In this document: piece after piece, positions 1 through 7,890 of the stretch
Numbering within the stretch: position 1 is the first letter of the stretch
Layout: each line of letters opens with the position of its first letter
Assembly: GCA_031283145.1 (NCBI GenBank)
Contig: JAITCJ010000164.1
Coordinates: 1-11,167 of the forward strand
Origin: Holophagales bacterium
GTDB lineage: Bacteria > Acidobacteriota > Holophagae > Holophagales > Holophagaceae
DNA: 11,167 nt
Direction: 5' to 3'
Notes under the pieces: generated by a model
Told to the model about the DNA's origin: nothing
Seen by the model: the letters and a program-made list of their open reading frames with translations, nothing else
Databases searched by the model: none
Made by a program: the position numbers and the translations under genes

Positions 1-159
1 TATGACGGCCCCGGGCGAGAGCCGCCCATGGTAATGCCCAAATTTTTAAAAATCATTTCGCCTGGCGGAATCAAGCCTGGCGAAGCTGAATGCGCTGTCA
101 ATCCACCATCGCGTTCAGCCCGTTTGCGTTTGGCACAACGTGTGCCTTGTAGTATTTGA
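1..159 (+). CDS. rsmH: 16S rRNA (cytosine-1402-N4)-methyltransferase RsmH, C-terminal end (partial)
   Basis: Only the last 52 codons are inside the window; the reading frame is open from base 1 and stops with TGA at 157-159. The visible tail carries NPPSRSARLRLAQRV, which matches the conserved RsmH/MraW C-terminal signature NPRSRSAKLR with one substitution (P for the first R). RsmH methylates N4 of C1402 in the 16S rRNA P site using S-adenosylmethionine. Its place directly before an ftsL-like gene and ftsI is the classic start of a dcw cluster, which supports the call. The SAM-binding core lies upstream of the window and cannot be inspected. The stop codon overlaps the GAGG (158-161) that probably serves the next gene, so the two are likely co-transcribed. 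Confidence 0.88.
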   Translation, partial: YDGPGREPPMVMPKFLKIISPGGIKPGEAECAVNPPSRSARLRLAQRVPCSI

Positions 160-168
160 GGTTGTATT

Positions 169-540
169 ATGGCAATAAGCCGACACAATTTACGCCGCAG
201 TTTTATTGCGTCCGACAGGCAAGTCGAGGGTGAGGGTATCCTCAGAATAGTCCTTCTTTCCATTGCTATCGCAATGCCTCTTGTAACACTTGCTTACCTG
301 AAAATTCATGATATGCGCCTCGGGTATGAAATGAGGGAAATTCAGGATCGCATTCGCAGAGAGGAAGAGCTGACCAGAACATTGGAGCTGGAGCGAAGCC
401 GTTTGTCCAGGCCTGAAATATTACAACAATGGGCTAACGATGCCGGATTTATTCCGGTTAAAACTACAAATCTGGTCAGGCACCAATTTACGCCGGAAGA
501 TCAGCGCGTAGCAAAACTCAGACCTGTTTTTTCCAACTGA
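169..540 (+). CDS. ftsL: FtsL-like cell division protein
   Basis: A 123-residue single-pass (bitopic) membrane protein. A short basic cytoplasmic N-terminus (residues 1-23) leads to one hydrophobic segment (about 24-44), then a charged, heptad-like helix (about 49-80, rich in E/R/L) expected to form a coiled coil, then a short tail. This architecture and the position between rsmH and ftsI are what identify FtsL; the family is poorly conserved in sequence, so the call rests mostly on topology and synteny. FtsL pairs with FtsB and FtsQ in the periplasm and helps activate FtsWI septal synthesis. Start: ATG 169 is preceded by GAGG (158-161) with 7 bases of spacing. It begins 9 bases after the rsmH stop. 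An alternative would be another short septum-initiator (FtsB/DivIC-type) protein, but the context favours FtsL. Confidence 0.75.
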   Translation: MAISRHNLRRSFIASDRQVEGEGILRIVLLSIAIAMPLVTLAYLKIHDMRLGYEMREIQDRIRREEELTRTLELERSRLSRPEILQQWANDAGFIPVKTTNLVRHQFTPEDQRVAKLRPVFSN

Positions 541-626
541 GAATATGTGACACTGTACACTATTAACAGCCTTTCTATTTTCAGGGGGCAGCTATTTTTT
601 GACTATGAAGACTAGAGGTTTTTTGC

Positions 627-2864
627 ATGTCGCCGATCTTTGGTCAAACGCAGAACCAGCCCAAGCGTCTTTTGGGCAGACCAGAGGCGCAGGATTTGGC
701 TGCCACGAGGCTCCCATGGATATTTGTCGCCGTTTTGTTCTGGGCTGTTCTTATTTGTGCGCGTCTGGTCTGGATTCAAGTGTACCAGCACCAATCATAT
801 CAAGAAAGGGCCATGCGCCAGCATACGGTAAAAATAACCATTGACCCGATAAGAGGAGAGATAAGGGATCGCAATGATGAAGTACTCGCCACATCATTGC
901 CTTCAGAAAACCTTTATGTGGTGCCGTCGGCTTTCTATCCGAACCATTCGCGCAGAAAGGATGAAAATGGGAAAATGGTTGACTACTGGGGCGAACCGGA
1001 TATGGAATTAGCCAAGATCATTGCTGGTCGCGTAGCTAAGATTTTAGAACGGCCTGAACGCTATGTTTTAGATCGCTTTCTTAGAAAGGGCCATTGGGTT
1101 TCTGTTGAAAAACAACTAAGTCCAATTAAGGTTGCCGCCCTTAAAGAGGTCAACAAAGAAATTCTTCAGGAAATCAATAAGGACACTTCCAAAAAGTCCG
1201 CAAAAAACGAAAAAAGTGAAGATACCCGTAAAACTCCGCGCAGAGATTCCGCCCTGGTTTTTGCTTCAGAATATCGTCGTCATTACCCTCGCAATACTTT
1301 GGCCTGTCAGGCGCTTGGGTTTGTAAATGACAAAGGTGAAGGACAACTGGGCGTTGAAAAAGCGTATGACAAAATGCTGGCCGGTCAGCAAGGTACTTTG
1401 GTTGCCCCTAAAGATGGTCTTAACAAGCACTTGATCCTCAAAGATAGCTATCTTGATATTCCGATAAACGGGTCCAAGCTGCAACTCACCATAGACGCCA
1501 CTATACAACACATTGTCGAAGATGTGCTGCAAGAAACAGTTGTCCGCCACCATCCCCAAACGGCCCATTGTGTGGTGGTTGACCCAAATACCGGTGAAAT
1601 TCTTGCAATGGCCGGAACACCCTTTTTTGATCCGAATATCTCTTATCCTCGCAAATTCCGCGGTCGGTCTGAAAGCGATATGTCATTTGCGGAAAAAGAA
1701 GAACTTCGCGCCTGGCTCAAAACCCAGCAAGAGGCTCGTAAGGTGCATCCACTGGAAGACAGCTATGAGCCAGGCTCTACCATGAAGATATTCACAGCCG
1801 CCATAGCTTTGGAGGAGCGAAGCGTCCTCTTGGGCGAACACATAGATTGTATGGGAGGTTCCTGGCAATACAACCCCACTGTTCCCCCGATTACAGATTC
1901 GCACCAATATAAAACATTGACTTTTGAGCAGGTTCTTTGGCAATCCAGCAATATTGGCGCGGCAAAGATCGGTATCCGTCTGAAGCCCGCCGTACACTAC
2001 AAATATCTTAAAGAGTTTGGTTTTGGGGAGCCAACGGGTCTTAGCTTTGCCGGTGAGACAGCCGGTCGTCTTCCGGCCCCCGCCGCGTGGTCCACGCCAA
2101 CCCAGTACACATTGAGTTATGGCTATGGCCTGATGGCTTCGCCACTGCAGGTACTAATGGCCGGCTGCGCTGTTGCCAACGGCGGTAATTTGATGAAGCC
2201 GTATATCATCAAGGCTGTTTATAACGACAAGGGTACTTTGCTTAAAGAAATCAAACCGGAAGTCAGGTCTCATGTAATAAGCGAAGAAACGTCAACAATG
2301 ATGAGAGATGTTTTGAAAGGCGTAATTACTGATGGAACAGCCTCTAAGGCGAAACTTGATAAAGCCGAGGCTTTTGGGAAAACGGGAACAAGCCGGAAGA
2401 TCATCAACGGGAAATATGACGTGAAACGTCACTTCGCTTCATTTTTAGGTTTTTTCCCGGCAGACAAGCCAAAATACGGAATTTTGTTCATGCTTGATGA
2501 TCCCATTGGCGATGTCACTGGCGGCGATGTGGCGGCTCCGGCCTTTAAGAAAATCGGCGACGCGATTCATCGCTATAACTCATCCGCTCCGCAGCCTACC
2601 CAGGCTGAAGACTTAAAACTCACATTGCAGGATTGGCCTGTTGATGAAGAGGATGACCACGTCCAGTCCGGTCGTACGCCGGATGTAAAGGGTTTGAGCT
2701 TAAGGAGCGCCATCCGGCGCGTTGTTCTGGCAGGAGGCAGCGTTAGGGTCAAAGGCGCGCCACCTCCGACTTTCGAGCCTTACAAGGTTGCGGGTCAGTC
2801 GCCCGAACCCGGCAAGTCCCTGCCTGATGATCAAATTGTTACCATTCAGTTGAGGTCTCCGTGA
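627..2864 (+). CDS. ftsI: Peptidoglycan D,D-transpeptidase FtsI/PBP3-type (class B PBP) with C-terminal PASTA domain
   Basis: A 745-residue class B penicillin-binding protein that cross-links septal peptidoglycan. In order: short cytoplasmic tail, one membrane segment (about 30-49), PBP dimerisation/pedestal domain (about 70-280, including the YRRHYP and LGFV stretches), transpeptidase domain, and a single PASTA domain (about 684-743). All three active-site motifs are present: STMK with nucleophile Ser384 and Lys387, SSN at 440-442, and KTG at 585-587. Residues about 184-207 form a Lys/Glu-rich hydrophilic stretch inside the pedestal region. E. coli FtsI lacks PASTA and is shorter (588 residues); PASTA-bearing FtsI/SpoVD-type proteins occur in many other phyla. 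Start: ATG 627 follows AGAGG (614-618) at 8 bases. The 86 bases before it (541-626) show no convincing promoter or terminator. The stop overlaps the murE start. FtsI is preferred over an elongation PBP2 because of the dcw context. Confidence 0.95.
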   Translation: MSPIFGQTQNQPKRLLGRPEAQDLAATRLPWIFVAVLFWAVLICARLVWIQVYQHQSYQERAMRQHTVKITIDPIRGEIRDRNDEVLATSLPSENLYVVPSAFYPNHSRRKDENGKMVDYWGEPDMELAKIIAGRVAKILERPERYVLDRFLRKGHWVSVEKQLSPIKVAALKEVNKEILQEINKDTSKKSAKNEKSEDTRKTPRRDSALVFASEYRRHYPRNTLACQALGFVNDKGEGQLGVEKAYDKMLAGQQGTLVAPKDGLNKHLILKDSYLDIPINGSKLQLTIDATIQHIVEDVLQETVVRHHPQTAHCVVVDPNTGEILAMAGTPFFDPNISYPRKFRGRSESDMSFAEKEELRAWLKTQQEARKVHPLEDSYEPGSTMKIFTAAIALEERSVLLGEHIDCMGGSWQYNPTVPPITDSHQYKTLTFEQVLWQSSNIGAAKIGIRLKPAVHYKYLKEFGFGEPTGLSFAGETAGRLPAPAAWSTPTQYTLSYGYGLMASPLQVLMAGCAVANGGNLMKPYIIKAVYNDKGTLLKEIKPEVRSHVISEETSTMMRDVLKGVITDGTASKAKLDKAEAFGKTGTSRKIINGKYDVKRHFASFLGFFPADKPKYGILFMLDDPIGDVTGGDVAAPAFKKIGDAIHRYNSSAPQPTQAEDLKLTLQDWPVDEEDDHVQSGRTPDVKGLSLRSAIRRVVLAGGSVRVKGAPPPTFEPYKVAGQSPEPGKSLPDDQIVTIQLRSP

Positions 2865-4390
2865 AGTTTCACAGATTAATTCAAGGATTAAGCCTAACGG
2901 ATGTTCTGGGAAATCAAGAGGCGGAAATAGAGGATATAGATTGTGACAGCCGCAATATAAAAACGGGCTGGCTTTTTATTGCTCTTAAAGGCACGGCGGC
3001 AGATGGTCATGATTATGTCCGGCAAGCTTTAGCCAGCGGCGCGGCGGCGGTTATTTCCGAAAAAGACATGTCAGATGCTTGTTTGGGTGCTTCTGTTGTT
3101 TCCGCTGTGTTCAGCGCCAATTCGAGGGAAACAATGGCTCTTTTGGCGCAACGGTTCCATGGCGATCCGGATCAGCGTATGCCATTGATAGCTGTTACCG
3201 GGACAAACGGTAAAACCACAACTACCATGTTGATTCGCCAGTTGCTGATGGCTTCAGGTGTGGGATGTGGCCTCATCGGCACCGTAGTGAATGCTGCCGG
3301 TTCCCTCGAAACAGAGGCTGTACGCACTTCGCCTGAAAGCCCGACATTTTATCGCTGGATAAAGAGGAGCTTGGACGCTGGAGATGCGGCATTGGCCGTT
3401 GAAGTCAGCAGTCACGCGATGGATTTGGCCAGGGTGTATGGGGCCAGATTCAAAGTAGGCTTATTTACAAATCTGACTCAGGATCATCTTGATTTTCATG
3501 AGTCCATGGAAGCGTATTTCAAAGCAAAGTCTAAACTTTTTGCCCAATGCGACTGCGGCTTAGTAAATGCTGAAGATGATTATGGACGCCGTCTGTTGAG
3601 TGTAAATACGAATTTGATTCCATACGGGTTGGATTCGGGCGAGTATCGCACGGAAAAACTTGTGTTGCGTCATAACGGCACGTCATTTAATTTTGTGACG
3701 CCAAAAAAAAGTTTGCGGGTGGATAGCCCGCTGCTTGGAAAATTCAATGCGTATTACCTGCTTGCGGCTTTATCCGCGCTGGATGCGGCCGGGTTTGATT
3801 TGAAGAAGCTGCTCCCCAATATTGGCGCTTTGAAAGGTGCTCCTGGGCGTCTGGAACGCATTGATTTAGGACAGCCATTCGGAGTCATGGTTGACTATGC
3901 GCACACGCCTGACGCGTTAGAAAAAATGTTGAGCGCAGGGAAAGATCTATTGAATCAAGGCGGACGACTTCATGTTTTATTCGGATGCGGCGGCGACAGA
4001 GACCGCGCAAAGCGGCCAATCATGGCGTCCGCTGTTGTGGCCGGAGGCGCGGACGTAATTTGGCATACATCAGACAACACTAGGACCGAAGACCCTGAGC
4101 AAATGTTGAACGACGCGGCCCCCGGCATCCCTGAGCAAATCCGCGCCAATTCCGCTCGGTATCACCGCATTTCTGACCGCGCGCTGGCCGTGCAAGCCGC
4201 TATAAGAGACTGTCGCGCCGGCGATTTACTGTTGTTAGCTGGTAAAGGGCATGAGCCATATCAGGAAGTTATGGGCGTTAAGTATCCCTATAGTGACCGC
4301 GCCGCCGTGGAAGCAGCGCTGAGAGGTGAAGAAATTCCAAGACCATGGACGTCTGGCGCGGCTGGTTCTGGGGCTGTCCATGCCGTCTGA
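2861..4390 (+). CDS. murE: UDP-N-acetylmuramoyl-L-alanyl-D-glutamate--2,6-diaminopimelate ligase MurE
   Basis: A 509-residue cytoplasmic Mur ligase that adds the third amino acid to UDP-MurNAc-L-Ala-D-Glu using ATP. The N-terminal UDP-substrate domain (about 1-105) is followed by the ATPase domain with P-loop GTNGKT (114-119), the SSHAMDL segment, the NLTQDHLDFH stretch, and Lys223 in YFKAK, at the position of the carbamylated lysine in E. coli MurE. The C-terminal domain carries VDYAHTPDAL, GCGGDRDRAKRP, DNTR (405-408) and GKGHEP (461-466). E. coli and other meso-DAP enzymes read DNPR at the specificity loop; here Thr replaces Pro while Asn and Arg are kept, so meso-DAP is the likely substrate. 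Start: GTG at 2861, overlapping the ftsI stop in a GTGA arrangement, with GAGG (2852-2855) 5 bases upstream. This indicates translational coupling with ftsI. The length fits the family. Confidence 0.95.
   Translation: MKFHRLIQGLSLTDVLGNQEAEIEDIDCDSRNIKTGWLFIALKGTAADGHDYVRQALASGAAAVISEKDMSDACLGASVVSAVFSANSRETMALLAQRFHGDPDQRMPLIAVTGTNGKTTTTMLIRQLLMASGVGCGLIGTVVNAAGSLETEAVRTSPESPTFYRWIKRSLDAGDAALAVEVSSHAMDLARVYGARFKVGLFTNLTQDHLDFHESMEAYFKAKSKLFAQCDCGLVNAEDDYGRRLLSVNTNLIPYGLDSGEYRTEKLVLRHNGTSFNFVTPKKSLRVDSPLLGKFNAYYLLAALSALDAAGFDLKKLLPNIGALKGAPGRLERIDLGQPFGVMVDYAHTPDALEKMLSAGKDLLNQGGRLHVLFGCGGDRDRAKRPIMASAVVAGGADVIWHTSDNTRTEDPEQMLNDAAPGIPEQIRANSARYHRISDRALAVQAAIRDCRAGDLLLLAGKGHEPYQEVMGVKYPYSDRAAVEAALRGEEIPRPWTSGAAGSGAVHAV
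4369..4373 (+). promoter_or_regulatory. Probable ribosome-binding site deciding the sua5 start
   Basis: TGGGG lies 6 bases before ATG 4380. The longer in-frame GTG at 4326 has no purine-rich site in front of it (the GAGAGG there overlaps the GTG itself), so the ATG is preferred. The site is inside the 3' end of murE. It is a weak match to the Shine-Dalgarno consensus. Confidence 0.4.
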
Positions 4391-5393
4391 ACGCTGTAAA
4401 ACCCAAATTTTGGATGGAACTGACGCTTTGGCTGTACAAAGGGCTGTATCTGTACTCCGCTCAGGCGGACTCGTAGCTTTTCCAACGGAGACTGTCTATG
4501 GTTTAGGCGCGGATGGGTTGAATCCTGCGGCTGTCGCCAGGATTTATGAAGCAAAGGGCAGGCCTTCAAATAATCCGCTCATTTTACATGTGGCCGACAG
4601 CAAAGCCGCTAAATATCTTGTTAATGATTGGCCTGACATCGCGCGTAAGCTGACTGATAAATTCTGGCCGGGACCGCTCACGATAATTTTACCTGCTTCC
4701 AGCGCGGTTCCAGACATTGTGAGGGCGGGCAATCCAACAGTTGCCATACGAAGCCCGAATCATCCTGTAGCGCTGAAACTGCTGCGCGGATTCAACGGGT
4801 CGCTGGCTGCGCCATCCGCAAATAAAACTACAGAGACCAGCCCTACAAAGCCTGAACACGTTTTGAACAGCATGGATGGCCGCATAGACTTAATTCTTGA
4901 TGGGGGGCGGACCAGCACCGGAATCGAAAGCACGATCATTAATCTGACGGAAACGCCTCCACGCCTGCTTCGCCCAGGCCCTATTTGTCCAATGGAATTG
5001 GAGGCAATCACCGGCCCTATAACACGCTTTGACGGCGCTGTTTATGTAAGTGACGTTCAAACCGCGCCCGGCATGTCAAACCGGCACTATGCGCCAAAAG
5101 CGCGGCTGACCGTGCATAAGCCGAGTGAATTAATCAGTGTTCAAAAGAAAATACAGCAAGAGTCCGGCGAAAAAGTTGTAGCGGTTGTTTTGGGCGATGA
5201 AATAAAACTGCCGTCAACTTGTGACCACAGGCGACTGCCGGTCGATCCTCAAGGTGTGTCCGCGAGATTGTACGCGATTTTGCATGACCTGGATTCCGAA
5301 GGCTGTCAGCGGATTCTCTTTCAGGAGCCGCCGCAGACGGACGAGTGGCTTGCTGTAACAGACAGGCTCATGAGAGCGGTGTCAAAGGATTAA
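4380..5393 (+). CDS. sua5: Threonylcarbamoyl-AMP synthase, Sua5/YwlC type
   Basis: A 337-residue protein of the YrdC/Sua5 family. It makes L-threonylcarbamoyladenylate from threonine, bicarbonate and ATP, the first step of the t6A37 modification of ANN-decoding tRNAs, in the cytoplasm. The YrdC domain (about 15-205) shows FPTETVYGLGADG (core 35-45), KGRPSNNPL (59-67), WPGPLT, SAN (146-148) and STIINL. A linker PGMSNRHYAP (230-239) leads to a C-terminal Sua5 domain (about 245-335). The linker and length make this the long Sua5/YwlC form, not the short TsaC (about 190 residues). The start at ATG 4380 overlaps murE by 11 bp; a GTG at 4326 would add 18 residues upstream of the conserved fold and lacks a ribosome-binding site. 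It has no direct link to peptidoglycan, so its place between murE and murF is unusual and probably reflects simple co-transcription. Confidence 0.93.
   Translation: MPSERCKTQILDGTDALAVQRAVSVLRSGGLVAFPTETVYGLGADGLNPAAVARIYEAKGRPSNNPLILHVADSKAAKYLVNDWPDIARKLTDKFWPGPLTIILPASSAVPDIVRAGNPTVAIRSPNHPVALKLLRGFNGSLAAPSANKTTETSPTKPEHVLNSMDGRIDLILDGGRTSTGIESTIINLTETPPRLLRPGPICPMELEAITGPITRFDGAVYVSDVQTAPGMSNRHYAPKARLTVHKPSELISVQKKIQQESGEKVVAVVLGDEIKLPSTCDHRRLPVDPQGVSARLYAILHDLDSEGCQRILFQEPPQTDEWLAVTDRLMRAVSKD
5384..5389 (+). promoter_or_regulatory. Ribosome-binding site deciding the murF start
   Basis: AAAGGA sits 6 bases before ATG 5396 and overlaps the last codons of sua5. It favours this ATG over a longer in-frame GTG at 5345, which would add 17 residues unlike the MurF N-terminus and increase the overlap with sua5 to 49 bases. 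Confidence 0.65.
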
Positions 5394-5395
5394 CG

Positions 5396-6781
5396 ATGCT
5401 CTTTGCCCTGTCTCAACTTTCTTCCATCCTTGATGCCAATTTAGTTGGCGATGGCAGTATCGCGCCAACAGGGGTTGGTTTGGACTCAAGGTCAATACAG
5501 CGGGGTGAGTGTTTTACCGCTCTGCGTGCGGAGCGCGATGGGCACGAATACGCCGCTATGGCAATAGAAAAAGGAGCCTCATGCCTGCTTGTAGATCATA
5601 ATTTGGATATGCCTGTCCCCCAACTGGTGGTGAATGACACGTTGGCTGCGCTTCAGACATGGGGGCAAGCCAGACTGCGGGCTTGCCGTCCGAGCGCGGT
5701 TTTTGGCGTGACCGGCTCTGTTGGAAAAACCAGCACCAAGGAATTACTTGCGGGGGCAATTTCGGCGTGGAAAACGCCTGGGAACCGCAATAACACATTA
5801 GGCCTGCCTGCCGCCCTGGCCGCCCTGCCGGATGGCCTGGACGCCGCGGTTCTGGAAATGGGTATGTCAACGCCGGGCGAGATTCAGCGTTTGACTGAAA
5901 TCGCGCCTCTTGATTTTGGTGTTATAACCAATGTTGGAATTGCGCACATGGGAAACTTCCCGAATGGTCAAGAGGGCATTGCTTGCGCAAAGGGTGAATT
6001 GGCGGCGGGTTTAATACCTGGTGGGGCTTGGGTTTTTCCCAAAGACGATCCGTGGTGCCAGTGGATTTCAAAACAGAGCTGGACATCAAAATCAAAGCCG
6101 ATACCGGTGGGACCGGGCGCTGATTTTTCAGTCGCGTCTGTAGAATCGCTTGGCTTAAGGGGCGAGCGATTTATCCTCAAATCCCCAATGGGTAATTTTG
6201 ACTTTGAAATCAAATTCAGGGGCCGTCACCAAGTTCAAAACGCTCTTCTTGCCGTCTCAATAGCCCTTATAGCCGGTTTTAAAGGCAATGAAATTGCACA
6301 CGGACTTGCTTCCGTTGAACCGGAAGAAGGGCGGGGGCGCTTATCTCCGCTGAGTGGCGGCGGATGGCTATTAGATGAGTCCTATAACGCAAGCCAGGAG
6401 TCTATGCTGTCCTGCGCGAGAGCGCTTTTGGATTTGGATGGCGGCGAACCAATAGCCGTTTTGGGATGTATGCGTGAGCTTGGCTCAGAGTCGGCGTCTT
6501 TACACGAAGCTGTTGGAGTAATGCTGCGTCAAATTGGAATCAGTCGTTTGTGGGTCTATGGGGACTTCGCGATGGAATTGGCGTGCGGCTTTGGATATGG
6601 CGCAAGCGCCTATACGAATTTTGAAACTTTGAGACTCGCGCTGGCCGAACTGCCGAAAGGCGCGCGCATACTGGTAAAAGGCAGCCGTTACTGGATGTCT
6701 GAAAGAGTAGTTGAATATTTATTAAATAAATCTGGCGGTGCGGAACAGGCCGGCATTAATAACGTTGAGGGGGTTAAATGA
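5396..6781 (+). CDS. murF: UDP-N-acetylmuramoyl-tripeptide--D-alanyl-D-alanine ligase MurF
   Basis: A 461-residue cytoplasmic Mur ligase that attaches D-Ala-D-Ala to the UDP-MurNAc tripeptide with ATP, completing the pentapeptide. The N-terminal domain (about 1-98) has the MurF-like GVGLDSRSIQRGECFTAL segment. The ATPase domain shows the P-loop GSVGKTS (107-113), PGNRNNTLGLP, LEMGMSTPGEI and TNVGIAHMGNF. The C-terminal domain shows DESYNASQESM, AVLGCMRELG and LVKGSRYWMSE, typical of MurF. It starts 2 bases after the sua5 stop and ends in an ATGA overlap with mraY, so it sits inside the same transcript. The D-Ala-D-Ala substrate depends on D-alanine made by the alr product two genes downstream; no ddl gene is in the window. 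Confidence 0.95.
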   Translation: MLFALSQLSSILDANLVGDGSIAPTGVGLDSRSIQRGECFTALRAERDGHEYAAMAIEKGASCLLVDHNLDMPVPQLVVNDTLAALQTWGQARLRACRPSAVFGVTGSVGKTSTKELLAGAISAWKTPGNRNNTLGLPAALAALPDGLDAAVLEMGMSTPGEIQRLTEIAPLDFGVITNVGIAHMGNFPNGQEGIACAKGELAAGLIPGGAWVFPKDDPWCQWISKQSWTSKSKPIPVGPGADFSVASVESLGLRGERFILKSPMGNFDFEIKFRGRHQVQNALLAVSIALIAGFKGNEIAHGLASVEPEEGRGRLSPLSGGGWLLDESYNASQESMLSCARALLDLDGGEPIAVLGCMRELGSESASLHEAVGVMLRQIGISRLWVYGDFAMELACGFGYGASAYTNFETLRLALAELPKGARILVKGSRYWMSERVVEYLLNKSGGAEQAGINNVEGVK

Positions 6782-7884
6782 TTCCGTGGATTCTCTATCT
6801 GGTTCGTGAGATGCTTCCAGCAAAAGTATTCAGCGATATTGCGAACATTTTCAGTTATGTGACATTCAGGACTGCGGTTGCGGCTGCCACGGCCTTTATT
6901 ATCTGTCTGATCTTCGGCCACTGGTTCATCAGGACCCTAGAAAGGTTAAAATTAGGGCAGCACATAAGACAAGAAGGGCCTGAGCATCACATCACCAAAA
7001 GCGGGACGCCAACCATGGGTGGACTTCTTATAGTAGGAGCAATTCTCATATCTACCATCCTATGGTGCGGACTTGACAGCGGCCACATTTGGGTGGCGCT
7101 GTTGAGTCTTGTCGGTTTTGCCGCTGTGGGAGCCTATGACGATGCCCAGAAACTGCTTAAAAAACAAAATAAAGGGCTAAGCGGCAGAAAGAAACTGCTT
7201 GCCCTGACTGTTATTTGCCTTTTGGTGGCATGGCTGACACTTTACTTTGGTTTGAGAGGAGAGGAAACGAGTCGCCTGTCTGTGCCGTTCTTCAAAAATT
7301 GGCGGCCTGACGTGGGTATTTTCCTCATTCCCTGGATATGGTTGGTCATGGTTGGGACGAGCAATGCCGTAAACCTCACGGACGGTTTAGACGGCCTGGC
7401 AATTGGCGGAATCCTGATAGTCAGTGCCACTTTTGCCGTACTGGCCTATGTGGCCGGCCATATCGGTATGGCAAATTACCTGTTTGTACCTTTTGTAGGC
7501 GGCGCGTCCGAATTAGCTGTATTTCTTGGTTCAATGGCGGGGGCTTCGCTGGGCTTCCTGTGGTTCAACGCTCCCCCCGCCGAAGTTTTTATGGGCGACA
7601 CCGGCTCACTTGGCCTCGGCGGCGCGTTGGGTACCGTGGCCATATTGATTCAGCAGGAATTGCTCCTTGTCATTGCCGGCGGCCTGTTTGTGTGGGAGGC
7701 CCTTTCTGTGATTTTGCAGGTCGGTTCATACAGGCTGCGCGGCGGCAAGCGCATATTCAGGATGGCGCCTTTTCACCATCACCTAGAGCTGGGTGGACTG
7801 AAAGAGACAAAGGTGGTCATCAGACTTTGGATCATGGCCGTTGTTTGTTCGGTAATCGCGCTGAGTTCCTTAAAACTCAGGTAA
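6778..7884 (+). CDS. mraY: Phospho-N-acetylmuramoyl-pentapeptide-transferase MraY
   Basis: A 368-residue polytopic membrane enzyme (about ten hydrophobic segments). It transfers phospho-MurNAc-pentapeptide from UDP to undecaprenyl phosphate at the inner face of the cytoplasmic membrane, forming lipid I. Family signatures are present: the HITKSGTPTMGG loop, the catalytic Asp pair D121-D122 in YDDAQK, NLTDGLDGLA (199-208), MGDTGS with D274, and the HHH motif 333-335 in FHHHLE. These align with E. coli D115/D116, D267 and H324-H326. The ATG at 6778 overlaps the murF stop (ATGA) and follows a strong GAGGGGG (6767-6773). Length matches the family (360 in E. coli). It is a polyprenyl-phosphate N-acetylhexosamine phosphotransferase; WecA-type relatives lack this combination of motifs and context. 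Confidence 0.96.
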   Translation: MIPWILYLVREMLPAKVFSDIANIFSYVTFRTAVAAATAFIICLIFGHWFIRTLERLKLGQHIRQEGPEHHITKSGTPTMGGLLIVGAILISTILWCGLDSGHIWVALLSLVGFAAVGAYDDAQKLLKKQNKGLSGRKKLLALTVICLLVAWLTLYFGLRGEETSRLSVPFFKNWRPDVGIFLIPWIWLVMVGTSNAVNLTDGLDGLAIGGILIVSATFAVLAYVAGHIGMANYLFVPFVGGASELAVFLGSMAGASLGFLWFNAPPAEVFMGDTGSLGLGGALGTVAILIQQELLLVIAGGLFVWEALSVILQVGSYRLRGGKRIFRMAPFHHHLELGGLKETKVVIRLWIMAVVCSVIALSSLKLR

Positions 7885-7890
7885 AGGTCA

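Noticed and set aside
599..627. TTGACT at 599-604 as a -35 element of an internal ftsI promoter
   Set aside because: No -10-like hexamer follows at 16-18 bases; the position falls at the ftsI start codon.
599..844. 81-residue + strand frame overlapping the start of ftsI
   Set aside because: It is an out-of-frame shadow of ftsI; the ftsI frame has a good ribosome-binding site, a membrane segment and all catalytic motifs.
4326..4379. Longer GTG start for sua5
   Set aside because: No ribosome-binding site precedes it, the extra residues are not part of the Sua5 fold, and it would enlarge the murE overlap from 11 to 65 bases.
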